Assembly (NCBI RefSeq): GCF_042453785.1 | Contig: NC_091672.1 | Coordinates: 14,898,501 to 14,962,500, forward strand | Source: Malus domestica | Lineage: Eukaryota > Streptophyta > Magnoliopsida > Rosales > Rosaceae | Direction: 5' to 3' | DNA length: 64,000 nucleotides | In this document: positions 53,566 to 64,000 of the stretch, in pieces | How positions within the stretch are numbered: position 1 is the first letter of the stretch | Layout of the letters: each line of letters opens with the position of its first letter | Notes under the pieces: generated by a model | The model's database searches: none | What the model was told of the DNA's origin: nothing | What the model saw: only the letters and a program-made list of their open reading frames with translations | Made by a program: the position numbers and the translations under genes

Positions 53566-54162
53566 CAAATGGCCGGGATAAGATTTCAAGTGATGCCTAT
53601 GAGATACTTTGAGGATATGGCGCATCATATATCGTCAGAGGTGTCTCATTCGATCATGCCAAAGCAAGAGAGTGTCATGGAACCCAGCCATAGGGTCGGC
53701 CACATGGTATGTCTCGAGGGCTCGAATGGTTGTTATGTACAACCCACTAGGGAGACGTTCCAGCTTTTTGTGAATACGCTTCCGGCCATATTCATAAGAA
53801 GTGATACAAAGAAATTCAGAACCATTCTCTTAAGTGGTTTCAACATGATATTGATTATCTCGAATATCTCTCAAACTCAGCAACGTTCTTCCGGAATGTG
53901 GAGAATAGAGTGCCTCTTTAATGGTTAATCCAGTACCATTGGACAATATTATATGTGTCTTTCCGTATCCTTCTATCAGGTTGGATGGGCCTGAGAGGAT
54001 TGTCAGAGGTGTATTCTTAGGTACGAAGTTAGTAAAATAGTGTTTTTCATGCAATATGGTGTGGGTAGTTGCACTATCAGTCAGACAACTAACTTCCCCA
54101 CTAGTCATACCTAGAAATAAATTAATCGAATCAGTCACATGCATAAATATAATTCCATTCAT
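53566..54162 (-). pseudogene. Copia protease and pre-integrase remnant
   Basis: At 53830-54162 the minus strand encodes DSATTHTILHEKHYF, the copia protease active-site region (D-S/T-G/A-T/A), followed by GYGKTHIILSNG and LYSPHSGRTLLSLRDIRDN. The Gly after DS is Ala. Toward 53569 the pre-integrase segment is broken by frameshifts. Confidence 0.8.
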
Positions 54163-54295
54163 TCAATTAATCAATTCGAGAAATAATATCTATAAAATAA
54201 TTATCCATAATTCAAAACAAACCAAAACCAAACAAATAATTCCAAAGGCTTAAAAAACAATTATCCAAAAATTAAACCATAAACCTAAGAATTTA

Positions 54296-54338
54296 GGGGG
54301 GAGAGGGAGGAGGGGGGAGGGGGGAGGGGGGAGGGGGT
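54296..54338 (+). repeat. G-run array, candidate G-quadruplex
   Basis: The plus strand has GGGGGGAGAGGGAGGAGG followed by three GGGGGGA-type blocks, more than four G-runs of at least three with one- or two-base loops. The copia sense strand is therefore a C-rich polypyrimidine tract between gag and protease. Confidence 0.85.
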
Positions 54339-54374
54339 TGGCCACTAAGGGTATAAAAACACCTTAACATGTCT

Positions 54375-55368
54375 TCAGAAAAATAAAACTTTATTCTTCC
54401 ATAGAAGCGGATGCCTCCTTAAAATCTGAAACCTCCGGAGTTGTAGTAGCATCTTTGGGATGTTCCACATGCACAAAGTTAGTTTCACGACGGGAATGAT
54501 ACTTGGCAATAGCCTCGAGGTTAGCTCATTATACGCGTGACCAATATCATTTGATCCATAGCAGTAGCACATGTCCATTTCAATGGAATCCGATTGAACG
54601 GTTGTTTTTCCCTTATTCTTGAAGTTTAGGGCCAAGGGCAAGGGGTTGGCACTTCTGGGTCAAATGTCCTCCCTTGGATGGGCCTCAGTTCGGTGGACCT
54701 TGGACCTATGGTGGGCCTTGTTGCCCATTACCATGGCCACGATGGGGTTTCCGTCGGTTATGGTTGCTAGAATTGGTCTCATACACTTCAGGCGGAGCGT
54801 TCGAGCTAGTAGGTTGAGCTTGATGATTTTCATCAAAAGATGAGTGAGAAGTAGAATAGAAATCAAATCAAAAAAATTGGTGAACTTCTGTGCCCTATAT
54901 TGTTACTGTCGAAAAATATTGGTGGCATTGAAGGTCCAATAGGTCTTCTCTAGGAGATCCTGTTCGGTTAAGTCCTCTTTATAGAACTTAAGCAGTGATC
55001 AGATTCTACAAACTTTAGAGTTGTATTAATTCACAGATTTAAAGTCTTGGAAGCGTAAATGGTGCCAGTCATTCTTACTTGAGGCAAGTAAATGTCTTTC
55101 TGGTGATCGAAACGATCCGCCAGATCAAGCCAAAGGGTACGTGGATCCTCCTCTGTGAGGTACTCGATCTGTAATGCATCGTGGATGTGTCTGTGGATGA
55201 AGCGGTAGCTTTCTGAGCTTCATCGGCGGGTTCATCGTCGATTAGTTCATCGATAGAAGCTCTAAGACTCTTTGCAGTAAGATGGAGCTTCACTTCTTGA
55301 ACCCACTTCAAGTAGTTTCTTCCATAGACTTCCAGAGCGGTAAAATCGAGCTTGTTCAAGTTCGACAT
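54375..55368 (-). pseudogene. Copia gag remnant
   Basis: ATG at 55368 starts MSNLNKLDFTALEVYGRNYL, KWVQEVKLHLTAK and ELIDDEPADEAQKA, a copia gag N-terminus. Frame is lost after about 60 codons. At 54375-54641 a decayed zinc knuckle (CYCYGSNDIGHAYNE) lacks one of the expected Cys positions. Confidence 0.75.
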
Positions 55369-56416
55369 GTCCCTAAACAAAGGGTACAGTAAAACATAGT
55401 TAGTCATATGGGAATCCATAGACCTACAAGAACACAGAATACAATATACAATAAAGTGTAGTGAATTTGTGGATTGCTTCAGGAACCCAAGTATGAGTGA
55501 TTCGGGAATATGAAAGATAGTCAACGGTTCAAAGAAACGAAATAATTTATTGAATTGTTAAAAGTGAGCTTCAGACCAATAATTTTGGATTAATTGTTAG
55601 ATTAATGGATTGCTGGTCTTAATTCAATACATTGGGACCATTCGAGGTTGATCGTAAAAGCAAAACTAATTATAACATTCAAGTTAAAATTATTTAAAAT
55701 ACCTAAAATTAGCATTGGATTAAAAAAAACCATAGCCCAAGTACGGTGGGCTTGGGTGTCATAGGTAGAGCAACGCCCTAAAGCGGCATGTTGGGCTCGG
55801 GTGGCTGTAGAAGTAGCCCAAGACATGGTTGCAGGCCACGGGCTGAGAGATGGAAGGCCCAGCGGCAAGGCTGCTGGCGATATGGGCCGAGACCATTGCA
55901 CGGGGCAAGCCCAGCCTAAAGCTGGCTTGCAGGCGGTGAGAGGGAATCCTAACCAAAGCTGGGTTTTGGTCTAACGGGCCGTAGAGACAAGCACAGCAAG
56001 CCAAAAGCTTGCGGCATATGGGTGGAGGCAAGGCAAAAGCCCAACAACGGCGACAGGCCATGCTGGCGTGGGCTGGGACTTCAGGTGACAAGCCCAACAT
56101 GGCTTCAGGTTCTAAATTAATTTCAATGCTTTGACTCACAAATTCCACATAGCATAATTGCGTATTGCATGAACAAGTATATATATTGACAAAGTATATG
56201 AACACATATACAATATATATAATTAGAAGGAAAATATAAATATAGGAGGTTCATGCATCATGGGGCTCATGCTTCAAGGTTTTTTCAAATATCTTAATTT
56301 ATTTTAGAAGAACCTAATTGGCAGAAAACAATTGAAAGCCTTTGAATTTTGTAGAAGAGAGCCTCCTCTTATGATCCTTTAGTTCATTAGCTTCTGGTAA
56401 GAGTGTGTTGATAACG
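55369..56416 (-). other. GC-rich copia leader between 5' LTR and gag
   Basis: Bases 55740-56110 are rich in GGGC/GCCC words, unlike the AT-rich surroundings. A 148-codon minus frame (55759-56205) has no domain. Next to the LTR the complement reads CGTTATCAACAC, the expected primer-binding position. Confidence 0.6.
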
Positions 56417-56682
56417 TGTTGTAGGCCTATTTAACTGAACTGTATAAAGGATAGAGAGGGAGAGGGGCCAACGACAACAGAGAGAGAAGAGAGATATGTA
56501 ATTGTGAGGTGTGTGTTGTATCACCCCTTATGCCTTTATTTATAGTAGTTGGATAGGTAGAATCCTTACCCTAATAGGATTACATTTCTAATAGGAATTA
56601 AACTACTAAAGGGAATATACAAGATACTCTAGATACAATAGGATTTACACAATCATATTCATAATCCAATAGGACTGCAACA
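56417..56682 (-). mobile_element. Second copia LTR (5' LTR, shared with a second copy)
   Basis: It has the same ends as the 3' LTR. It differs by a small insertion (AAACTACTAAAGGGAATA near 56600) and a few substitutions, so the two LTRs are similar but not identical. Confidence 0.85.
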
Positions 56683-57394
56683 CTCCCCCTTGAGTGTGTA
56701 AATACTCAAACAAAACGTCGCATTAGATCTTCAGCAGATGAGGTAGAATAGTTGATGAAGTTGTCGGTACAACAGATGAATGCGAGTCTCAAATATAAGA
56801 AAGTAAGTATGCATGGGTAGTAAAACTCACAAAACCTCACTATAGTAAAACCCAAGGCATGGTGAAAACCCATAGACTAAGGAGAAAAGTGAGAAGTATG
56901 CATAATGTCTAAAACAAACGTCAAACAGGATGAAAGTAGTGAACTCAACGGAGTATGATCATCCCAAGATGGGTGCCTCATCAAAATCTCATTAGGTAGG
57001 AAAAACCCAGTAGGAAAAATGCTCTTAATCGTAGGAAAAAGACCACGTGAGTATGCTTCAGGATACTCCCCTTGAGTTAGACATAACTTCTAAATAAGAG
57101 AACTACAAGCAATTCAACTTAGATAATTTACGCATACTGATTCCTTGGACAAGCTTTTGAAAAGTAGACTTGGGCAATGACTTGGTAAAGAGATCGGCCA
57201 GGTTGTCCTGGGAATGGATTTGCTTGACTTCAATGTTTTGATGTTTTTGTTGCTAGTAAGAATAAAAGAACTTTGGTGCTATGCGCTTGGTGTTGTCTCC
57301 CTTGATGTATCCCTTCTTTAACTGCTCGATACATGCTACATTGTCTTCAAAGATCGTCGTAGGAAGGTTAACAATGGAAGTAAGACCACTTGTG
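56683..57394 (-). mobile_element. Tail of a second copia copy
   Basis: The sequence repeats 50587-51300 (polypurine tract, spacer, pol C-terminus) with few changes and stops matching at about 57394. It has no MITE because it ends before that point. Confidence 0.85.
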
Positions 57395-57817
57395 CTAGTA
57401 GGATGTGAGAACGGCGACCTACATGATGGGCGGGCATGCTGGGAAGATCAACTTGGAGGCCTTGGATAGGTGATTGGGCTTTAAACTTGGTTGACTGATA
57501 GGGAGAAGATTGGTGTGAAGATTAAATAAAGGGAGATTTTGGATACGGTCCTTGCTCTTCAATATTCTTTAATTGAAACTTTATTAGTTTTCAATGTTTG
57601 ATTAAAGTCCCTGAATTATGTACACCTCAGCAAATTAGTATTAATGTATGTTATTTTTTTAATTTAAAAAATTGTAATTGCAGTTACCTATATTTATAGA
57701 ATTAAAAACTCATAATTTGTGATTTAAATTAAAAAAATTAGATTAAACTCTTAAATATCCTTATCATCATAATCTTCACAATCATTCATCAATACCAACC
57801 TTAAGGGTACGTTGAGG
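57395..57817. other. Target-side DNA left of the LINE
   Basis: AT-rich DNA without a recognised gene; it contains the left target duplication start at 57818. Confidence 0.5.
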
Positions 57818-57859
57818 AATAATGTACTACAAAACATTGGGTAAATCAATACCAGCCTT

Positions 57860-58219
57860 ATGGGTACATTCATCAATAATGGTAGAGAGACGGCAAGGGC
57901 TGAAAGTGCAACTAAAGTGGAGGATTGTGGCCCACAAAGGAGGGACAAAGTGGAAGATCTCAAAGGCATTAATACTAACACTAATCTGATCTCAGTTGGT
58001 AGCTCAAGAAGGTTTGATAGGGCAGGTATGCTCAAAGTGACGGTTGGTGGGCCAGCTGCAGGGAGTGACACGCAAATTATGATGGAACAGGAGAGGCAGG
58101 AGGGAGTTCAAGTCTTTCATTTGGGCTTGGGCCATCCAAGCCAGAGCGGTGGCATGAAAATTCGTGAAAGTAGGGAAAATAGTAAGCCTAGTCAGCCTAT
58201 TTCTGGTGAATTACAATAG
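57860..58219 (+). pseudogene. LINE ORF1-like fragment
   Basis: A 119-codon open stretch is hydrophilic (TNTNLISVGSSRRFDRAGML, VTVGGPAAGSD, SRENSKPSQPISGE). It resembles the linker after the zinc-knuckle domain of plant LINE ORF1, but no CCHC knuckle is seen. Confidence 0.45.
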
Positions 58220-58358
58220 CCCAATACTCTCACAACGAGCTTTAATATGGGGAAGGATGTTATTACAAGTATAAGTGAGACTCTCATGTCTGGTAAGTTT
58301 TTTTAAGGCTTGGGCCTAAAAAAAGTTATTGAAGTAAGTGGGGGGAGCCCGGAGGGGC

Positions 58359-58374
58359 GGGGGGGGGGGGGGGA
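58359..58374 (+). repeat. Poly-G run
   Basis: About 15 consecutive G bases in the LINE; length may be unreliable. Confidence 0.85.
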
Positions 58375-58564
58375 AGACCAAGGAAGAAGTGCATTACTGG
58401 GAGTGGTTCCAATACTAGGTGTGGGAAGAAAAGAAGTCGATTTGATGGAACGGTAATTATATGCATGATGTTGATAGTGGTGTGGCGGAGGCTCTCAGTG
58501 AGAGAAGAGCGGGGAAACAACCCCGGGGTGGTGGCTGCTGGCCCAACACAGCCGCAAAGTCGCC

Positions 58565-59291
58565 ATGATCTATTTGTTATGGAACTACCATGGTCTTAGG
58601 TCGGACACGGTAGTTCGGGCCTTTCGTGGCCTAACCAAGAAGTATAGACACTCTGTGGTTTTTTTATCGGAGACGAAGATGAATTGCCACAGAATTGATG
58701 GAGTTAGGAGAAGAATGAGATATAGTCAGGGATATAATGTTCCGCCAATTGGTGTGGCGGGAAGGCTGAGTTTGTGGTGGCATGAGACAATGGAAGTAAG
58801 AGTGGAATTTGCAACAACGAACATCATCCATTTGGCCATTAGAGAATCTGGAAATGGCATGGTCGAAGGCATCTTGGGTGTAAGGAAACCCATATAGGGC
58901 GGAAAAACGCGAATTTTGGGATTGGATGAATGGTGTCTTAAAGCCCACGGATGAGCCTTGGTTTTGTGGTGGAGATCTGAATGAATACCTTTAAGACCAT
59001 GAGAAGAGTGAAGGAAGAGAGGAAATTCGCTATCGTCCACATTTTTTGCATGAATTTATTTCTAAAATTGAGCTCATTGACTTAGTTTTTAATGGGCCTA
59101 TGTTTACTTGGAGGGGAACCAGGAATAACATGTTAGTTCAAGAAAGATTGGATCGCGGTATGGTTAATGGAAGTTGGCAGACCCAGTGGCCAGGTTCGTC
59201 GGTTACTCATGGCATTGTTCGGGGATCTGATCACTGCCCACTCATATTCAACACGGAGCCATCTCAAGTTAAGAGAAGGAAATTATTTTGA
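58565..59291 (+). pseudogene. LINE AP-endonuclease remnant
   Basis: IYLLWNYHGL at 58568 fits the conserved LLWNCRGLG start, followed by VVFLSETKMN (catalytic Glu). After a frameshifted stretch, FNGPMFTWRGTRNN, QERLDRGMVN and IVRGSDHCPLIFN (terminal SDHxPL motif) follow. A stop at 58897 and others break the frame. Confidence 0.85.
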
Positions 59292-60310
59292 TTTGAGGCG
59301 TGTTGGATGTTAGAGGAGGGATGTTGGGAGGTGATTGAACATAGCTGGAAGGTTAGGGGTGGGAGGACTCATTTGGATAGATGGCTTGGTCGATTAAGCT
59401 CGTGCAGGGGGAATCTATTGAATTGGTGCAAAAATAAATTTGGAGGGGAGCGGGAGATTATTACGGCTCACTTGTCTCGATTAGAACAGCTCCAAAATGG
59501 CTGGGAAAATAATGTGGAGGAAATCTGGTTGCTCACGGCTACTATTGACCAACTTGAAGAGAATGAGGATATCCCGTGTAAAATGGTTGACTGAGGGAGA
59601 TTCCAATTCCTATTTTTTCCATCAAACGACTATCAATTTAGGCGGTTCAACCAAATTGAAAAGTTGTTGGATGACAATGGTGTGTGGCGTGATGATGGTG
59701 CTAATATTAATCAAGTGATTTATGAACATTTTTCAAGGTTGTTTAAAATGGATGGTCTAAGGGATTGGGGGAATGTGCTCGATTGTGTTCAACCGGTTGT
59801 TAGCAATGAAATGAATGCCCATCTCACGGGTCCGGTGACATTGGAAGAGGTGAAGAATGTTGTTGGCTAATCGGTTGAAGGGGTGGCTGCCAAAATCATC
59901 TCGCCTTACCAGAACGCCTTTGTGGAAGGTCGACTTATTCAGGACAATATTCTGGTAGCACATGAGGTTTTTCATTTTCTGAAGCTTAGGAAGGTTAAAA
60001 CCCAGTTTGAGCTTGCTTTGAAAATTGATATGAACAAAGCATATGATCATATCGAATGGGATTTTCTGGAAGCTGTCATGGTTCAGATGGGGTTCCATAG
60101 ATGGTGGATAGATATGGTTATGGGTTGTGTGTCCACTGTTAATTTCTCAGTTCTCATCAATGGCCAAGCGGGAAACGGTTTTGTCCTTATCGAGGTCTTC
60201 GATAGGGGGATCTTTTGTCCCTTTATCTTTTCCTTTTGGTCACGGATGTGTTGTCAAAGTTAATTCATGCGGCTGTGGAGGATGGGTTCCTTGAGGGGAT
60301 TCGGCTTATG
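59292..60310 (+). pseudogene. LINE reverse transcriptase, N-terminal part, deleted
   Basis: The linker before RT is at 59307-59594 (WCKNKFGGEREI). RT text follows with ISPYQNAFVEGRLIQDNILV and LKIDMNKAYDHIEWDFL (59883-60080, the first catalytic Asp), then SVLINGQ and PLSPYLFLLV. Two internal losses are visible. About 59866 the frame jumps from VKNVV to LANRL. At about 60305 GIRL jumps straight to KVLAKIQGWK, so the segment carrying the FADD active site is absent. Confidence 0.8.
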
Positions 60311-62160
60311 TTAAGGATAAAGTACTGGCTAAAATTCAAGGGTGGAAGCATAGTTTTCTTTCTCAGGCAGGTTGCGAAGTGCTTATTAAGGCGGTTACCC
60401 AAGCTATCTCTGCTTACCCAATGCATATTTTTTGTTTCCCTGCAAATTTTTGCAATGAAATTGATGTTGTGGTTGCAAATTTTTGGTGAGGACAGAGAAC
60501 TGGTGAGCGAAAAATTCATTGGGTTAGTAGGCAAGTTTAAGGAAGGCTGAAGCAGGAAGGGGGATGGGTTTTCGTGACCTCAAGGCATTTAATCTTTCTC
60601 TATTGGCAAAACAAGAGTGACACTTATTAATGGAGCTTGATTCTTTATGGGCCTGAGTTTTGAAAGGCAAGTATTATCCTAATTGCTCTTTCCTCAAAGC
60701 CAAGAAAGGTTGGAGGGCTTCTTGGGGATGGTCTAGTCTCTTGGCTGGCAAAGATGATATTGCTTTGAATTCACATTGGCAAATCATGAGTGGCAATCAG
60801 GTTCGTGTTTAGGTGGACAGATGGGTCCCGGATTTGGAGGGGAGACGTCCCACTCCGGCCCCTGGAGTGGTGGCTGACCCAAATTTTTTGGTGACATCTT
60901 TGATCAACTCTCATACTAAATCATGGTTGGAGGATGAGGTTGAAGGTAGGGTAGAGATGCAGTATTTGATGTTTCTATTGGAGACCCCGAGCAAAATGAC
61001 CGTTTGATCTGGCCACATAAACATAGGGGAAGATTCACGGTTAAATCGGGATATCATCGACTCTTTGATTTGAATCGTCGAAGTTGTGTTTCGCAGCCCT
61101 CTTCTTCTGTGGTGGTCAACTCGGGTGTTTGGAAGAGGTTATGGTCTTTGTCTTCCCCCCCCCCCCAAAAAAAATCAAGCACTTTATGTGGAAAGCTGTA
61201 AGTGGGGCCATTGCTATAAAATTGAATCTATTTAAACGTAAGTACGCTCATAATCCTTTATGTCCCATTTGTCAATCTCAGGAGGAGTCTATTGAACATG
61301 TTTTGCTTCTATGCCCATGGGTGGATAGAGTTTAGTTGGGAGGTATTTTGGGTTTGAGGATTGATAAGGCTGCAATAACTTCTTTTGCGACGTGGCTTGA
61401 TGGAATGTGGTCCTATCTCTCGAGGCATATTGAAGATAAGCGGAAGGCTTTATCCCATATTGCTTTTGTGTGTTGGTCAGTTTGGAAGGCAAAGTGTGAT
61501 ATGGTTTTCAATTCTAAACTTCCTTCCCCTATGAGGACTATTCTTGCTGCTTCAATGGCCCTGTCTTCTTTCAATGAGGCTATCTGGACGGGGTACAATG
61601 TGAATCTCGACGGCTGAGATGTCTATTACCCCTACGTGGTCGCCACCTCCTTTAGGTGTTTTTAAAGTTAACATGAATGCTAGATGACATGGTGTTGTTG
61701 GAGGTGGTCATATTAGGTTGGTTATTAGGGACTCAGTGTGCCGATGCTTGGCGGTGTGCAGGAAGTAGATTCGTGCAGCTTCTGCGTTAATGGCGGAGGC
61801 TTTAGGGATTTTGGAGGGATGCAGGACTGCTTTGAGATATGGTGTGAGGATGTTGTTGTTGAATCGGATTCGTGGAACTTCATTTCCTGGTTAAATGGGA
61901 ACATTGAGTAGAGCAATTAGGAGGTTTTCCCGATTTTGTTGGAAATTTGTGGAGCAGGTAGGGCTTTCAGATCTTGTAGTTCGGCTTAGGTGCCGAGAAC
62001 CTGCAATGGAACGGCTGACTTTGTAGCGTCGCATGAAGGTGCAGAGATGAGTGACATGGTCTGGGTCATAAGACCCCCATCTTCGTTTGTTCGTGTGCTA
62101 AATAAGGATGGCCTCCCTTGCCCTCATCTTTAGATTTCTGTTAGGATGAAATTAAGGTGA
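60311..62160 (+). pseudogene. LINE C-terminal region: zinc finger and RNase H-like tail
   Basis: After the deletion, text such as AGCEVLIKAVTQAI and AYPMHIFCFP continues RT. The zinc-finger region (zf-RVT) at about 61170-61335 includes IKHFMWKAVSGAIA, CPICQSQEESIEHVLLLCPW. An RNase H-like tail (GVFKVNMNAR, MAEALGIL) follows near 61650-61820, with many stops. Confidence 0.75.
61156..61175 (+). repeat. C-run followed by A-run
   Basis: About ten C then eight A bases disrupt the LINE zinc-finger frame, consistent with slippage or sequencing error. Confidence 0.85.
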
Positions 62161-62347
62161 CTTAGGGCTTGTTCCAAGTCTTTGTTTTCTACCTTTTCCT
62201 CATTGTGTAGATCTTGTTGGTCTTTCTTGGCCTTCTATTTTTTATTTTTTTTTTGCTTCGGCCCTAGTAATGATATTCCCAATTTCTCAAAAAAAAAAAA
62301 AAAAACAAAACAAAACAAAAAAATAATGTACTACAAAACATGGGGTA

Positions 62348-62507
62348 CATTATCTTACAAAAAATTTATTATATAACCTTGGTACCTTCTTCGAATAAAC
62401 CTCATATGATTGCATACGAGGTTTATTCTATGATTGAGATAAAGAAAAAAAAACGTATGGGTAAACCTCATATGGACTCATGTTATGTATTCTTGTTCAT
62501 AAGTGGG
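62348..62507. other. AT-rich DNA between LINE and hAT-like element
   Basis: An imperfect inverted pair, AAACCTCATATGA and TACGAGGTTTATT, lies at about 62398-62430, then AAACCTCATATGG at 62463. No gene. Confidence 0.5.
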
Positions 62508-63611
62508 TAGACCTGGCAATTTCTTACACGACCCATTAACACGACACGTGAACGACACGAAAATAACGGGTTTCGGGTCAACACGATAACTAATCGGGTC
62601 AATATCGGGTCACACGATAATAACCCGTTAATAACGGGTCCTTAACAGGTTTACACGAGAGTGACACGCGGATAACCTGTTTCGACACGATAAGAAAAAA
62701 GTTATTTTGATGATTTTAATTTTTTAAACTACTAAAAAAAACTTACTATAAAATACAATAGATATAATGAATATGTATATATTGTTTATTAATTATTATT
62801 CTATATAAATTTTAAATTTTAAGTTTTATTTATTTATTTATTTATTTTTATAGTATATTATAGGCAAAGATTGAGATTAAAAATCCTAAAACACATTAAA
62901 AATAAAAATATCAAGTAATTTAAAAATATTAAACACATTAAAAAAAATTATAATAATTAATTTACATGTGCGAAAAATATGAAAAAAAAAATATGCAAAC
63001 GCTCGTAATCGCATCCTCTACGCTTCAAGGATGGGTATATGATCGTTTGAATTTTTAAAACCATACAAACTCTCATGAATAGTATTTTAAGGGAGTTCAA
63101 AATAAACAAAATTCATAATCATTAATGTATAAGTCTAAAAGATGTGAAAGCATAATAAACGTTCATAATTGCATCCTCAACGCTTAGACGATGGTTACAT
63201 GGTCGTTTAGATTTTTAAAACCCTCCAAATCTCATGAACAATGTTTTTTATTTGAGTGCAAAATTAATAATAATTATTGTAGAAGTGTGAAAAATGTAAT
63301 CACTCGTAATGAAAAGCTTTACAACTTTCATGAAAGGGTCAACTCCGAAATTTAGTATGTATATGCTAATTTAGTATTATGTTTTACATTTTTTTGGGTC
63401 AAATTATGTTTTTCATTTTATTGATTTAAAATATATTTTTCTTAATAGGTAACAAGTCAGATTATATTACCTGATAATATTAACGGGTTGATTTCAGGTT
63501 GGATCATATTACCCATTTACTTTAACAGGTATTACACGACATAACCCGTTAAGCTATCGGATATGACACGAAAACGACACGAACACGAGAAACACGACAC
63601 GAATGCCAGGT
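62508..63611. mobile_element. Short non-autonomous hAT-like element
   Basis: The left end TAGACCTGGCAA matches the left end of the element at 1962, and the right end reads ATGCCAGGTA. AGTGGGTA occurs at 62502-62509 and 63612-63619, an 8-bp repeat whose last bases overlap the TIR, so the end is uncertain by two bases. Subterminal CACGAC / CGGGTCA / AACGGGT words fill 62520-62700 and 63465-63600. The AT-rich centre has two copies of a TAATCGCATCCTC...GTTTGAATTTTTAAAACC unit (63007 and 63162). No transposase is seen. Confidence 0.75.
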
Positions 63612-63619
63612 AGTGGGTA

Positions 63620-64000
63620 CAATATTTATAGACATCTGTGTACATTCTAGGACCCAAAAAAAAAACATATAGGTAATTGATATAGGGTACATAATATAAA
63701 CATAAATTTGCACCCAAAAATTATAAACATGGATTTGCAATATGAATACAAAAATATTTTTTTCCCACTTTTTTTAATTTTTTCGGTAGAATAAACAAAA
63801 TAAACAAAACGTTTAGGAATTAAATCGTATTGAAAAGGTAATTAATGTAGGATGATAATTAGTTGCATGAAATAGAGGAATTAAACACTCAATAAATTCT
63901 CATTTATAATAAATTAATCTAAAATGCCGATGTGGAAATAACTCAAGGACTTCAATCAAAAGTTTAAAAGACATAAGGTTTCAATCAAGAAAATGTCATC
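63620..64000. other. AT-rich DNA to window end
   Basis: No gene, RNA or element boundary recognised. Short minus frames at 63532-63740 overlap the transposon end and are not coding. Confidence 0.6.

Larger units (their letters stand above)
50331..57394 (-). mobile_element. Ty1/copia retrotransposon with fused tail of a second copy
   Basis: Read on the minus strand, the order is 5' LTR (56417-56682), GC-rich leader, gag, protease, integrase, RT, RNase H, polypurine tract and 3' LTR (50331-50586). This PR-IN-RT-RH order is copia. Frameshifts and stops break every domain, and most of the RT N-terminal half is deleted. Right of the 5' LTR, 56683-57394 repeats the polypurine tract and pol end found at 50587-51300 almost word for word. 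The arrangement is thus LTR-internal-LTR-partial internal. No matching target duplication was found at the outer edges. Confidence 0.85.
57818..62347 (+). mobile_element. L1-type LINE with 26-bp target duplication
   Basis: AATAATGTACTACAAAACAT followed by T/G GGGTA occurs at 57818-57843 and 62322-62347, 25 of 26 identical. Between them lie an ORF1-like piece, an endonuclease, a broken RT, a zinc-finger/RNase H tail and an A-rich end (62290-62321, with CAAAA interruptions). Long variable duplications and a poly-A tail are typical of target-primed reverse transcription. At about 4.5 kb the copy is shortened by internal deletions. Frames are broken many times. Confidence 0.9.

Noticed and set aside
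55759..56205. 148-codon minus frame, Ala/Pro/Cys-rich
   Set aside because: It falls in the GC-rich leader of the copia element; composition explains the lack of stops.

Overview
The window looks like plant nuclear DNA. It is AT-rich and dense in nested transposons. Plant-only families are present: a MIZU-KUSSEI1-like gene, a DUF1985 protein, and a Tat-like Ty3/gypsy element with an antisense extra ORF. A woody dicot, possibly Rosaceae (apple or pear type), is my impression from several repeat families; that is inference, not proof. Only one ordinary host gene appears intact: the MIZ1-like gene at 49187-49945 on the minus strand.

Layout. 1-1440: AT-rich DNA and a decayed copia LTR. 1451-6280: two phase-compatible exons of an unknown gene. 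Their 4.5 kb intron holds a MITE (1741-1953) and a hAT-like element (1962-5993), which carries about nine 345-bp tandem repeats. The two insertions share the 8-bp target GTGTACAC. 6535-8700: minus-strand Ty3/gypsy remnant. 9040-11540: two SINE-like copies and unassigned DNA. 11595-14290: an old LTR with a solo LTR (11970-13703) inserted just downstream of its TATA box. 15892-16320: copia primer-binding site and LTR. 20110-21147: gypsy remnant. 22271-22870: DUF1985 protein.

24.6-29.8 kb and 44-48 kb hold isolated splice-bounded pieces of unrelated genes, including protein phosphatase 2A catalytic subunit and phosphoglucomutase. A Helitron-like 3' terminus lies at 47989-48019, so gene-fragment capture is the leading explanation. 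Between these regions are a solo LTR (29779-33826) containing a second solo LTR (30135-32381), and a 10 kb Tat-like gypsy element (about 33880-44032). The gypsy element lacks its 5' LTR and gag. It keeps an uninterrupted PR-RT-RH-IN frame, two tandem-repeat arrays, an intact antisense ORF (40661-41335) and a 3' LTR with three 34-bp CCAAT/G-box modules.

50331-57394 is a minus-strand copia element about 0.4 kb upstream of the MIZ1-like gene. Its 5' LTR is joined to the tail of a second copy, and a hAT MITE interrupts its RNase H. 57844-62321 is a LINE with a 26-bp target duplication and no RT active-site segment. 62508-63611 is a short relative of the hAT-like element at the left end. The genes form no operon or pathway: the window records layered insertion, solo-LTR formation, gene-fragment capture and decay around one host gene.
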